Assembly: GCA_047639315.1 (NCBI GenBank)
Contig: JBLINQ010000025.1
Span: 1-40,491, forward strand
DNA length: 40,491 nt
From: S139-23 sp047639315
GTDB lineage: Bacteria > Planctomycetota > GCA-002687715 > DRQF01
Direction of reading: 5' to 3'
Part shown: positions 40,327 to 40,491 of the stretch, in pieces
Position numbering within the stretch: the first letter of the stretch is position 1
How the letters are laid out: every line of letters begins with the position of its first letter
The notes under the pieces: model-generated
Databases searched by the model: none
Told to the model about the DNA's origin: nothing
What the model saw: the letters and a program-made list of their open reading frames with translations, nothing else
Program-made: the position numbers and the translations under genes

Positions 40327-40491
40327 GCTTAGAGCGATTCTTCATTAGTGAGTCTTTCGGACCAGCCGGTAGTCGTCTCAAGTTAGAAGGGCCAGAGGCC
40401 CAGCATATGTTGCGAGTCATGCGCAAGAAAGTCGGAGACGAGGTCACACTCTTTGATGGCCAGGGCCAAGAAATGCGAGCTAGCATTGTCG
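40323..40491 (+). CDS. rsmE: 16S rRNA m3U1498 methyltransferase RsmE, N-terminal part (3' truncated)
   Basis: The first 56 codons of a gene cut by the window end. It encodes MSLERFFIS, then GPEAQHMLRVMRKKVGDEV and TLFDGQGQEMRA, the PUA-like N-terminal domain of RsmE, which methylates U1498 of 16S rRNA. The H-x2-x-LR-x-R-x2-x-GD pattern is diagnostic. ATG 40323 overlaps the upstream stop as ATGA, with GAGGAAAAG as ribosome-binding site. Confidence 0.85.
   Translation, partial: MSLERFFISESFGPAGSRLKLEGPEAQHMLRVMRKKVGDEVTLFDGQGQEMRASIV

Overview
The window looks like chromosomal DNA of a diderm bacterium of moderate GC content, most likely Planctomycetota or another member of the PVC group. The indications are a lipoprotein secretin carrying TPRs next to PilM- and PilO-like genes (an arrangement I recall from PVC genomes such as the Akkermansia Amuc_1098-1101 region), a Ser/Thr kinase with DWG in place of DFG, and many TPR proteins. 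This placement is inference; no rRNA, tRNA, CRISPR array or insertion sequence was seen.

Region 1 (1-4235) is an Opp/Dpp-type peptide ABC transporter: a truncated binding protein, two permeases and two ATPases, all joined by 4-base start/stop overlaps. Region 2 (4346-8073) is a translationally coupled pair: a TPR / SLOG-like / class III cyclase-fold protein, and a Ser/Thr kinase fused to a cyclic-nucleotide-binding domain. This is a candidate second-messenger module in which the first protein makes the ligand of the second. Region 3 (8099-14052) holds a DUF3574-like lipoprotein (minus), a second Opp-type ATPase pair without permeases, a large lipoprotein built of two diverged copies of one module, and, on the minus strand, a Nudix-like protein and a family 2 glycosyltransferase. 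Region 4 (14190-16309) is mtaB coupled to a family 4-type uracil-DNA glycosylase.

Region 5 (16428-34626) is the most interesting part: an envelope-spanning cluster on the plus strand. In order it has a PilM-PilN-like fusion, a PilO-like protein, a membrane-anchored FN3 protein, a lipoprotein secretin with TPRs, a 970-aa TPR protein, a 365-aa TPR protein, ExbB/TolQ, two ExbD/TolR proteins, a sulfatase-fold lipoprotein, and a second lipoprotein secretin paralogous to the first. No pilin, prepilin peptidase, PilB/PilT ATPase, PilC or TonB/TolA gene lies among them. The content suggests an outer-membrane secretin machine on a PilMNO-like base, possibly powered by the proton motive force through an Exb-type motor rather than by a cytoplasmic ATPase. 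Promoters, three clear terminators and several mRNA hairpins divide the cluster into units. The secretin and exbB genes mostly use CGT/CGC for Arg and GTT/GCT-type codons, unlike their neighbours, which suggests high expression.

Region 6 (34787-40491) holds a HAD hydrolase, a glutamine-dependent asparagine synthetase-type enzyme, a TMTC-like GT-C membrane protein with TPRs, and the first 56 codons of rsmE. The last three are coupled by 4-base overlaps.
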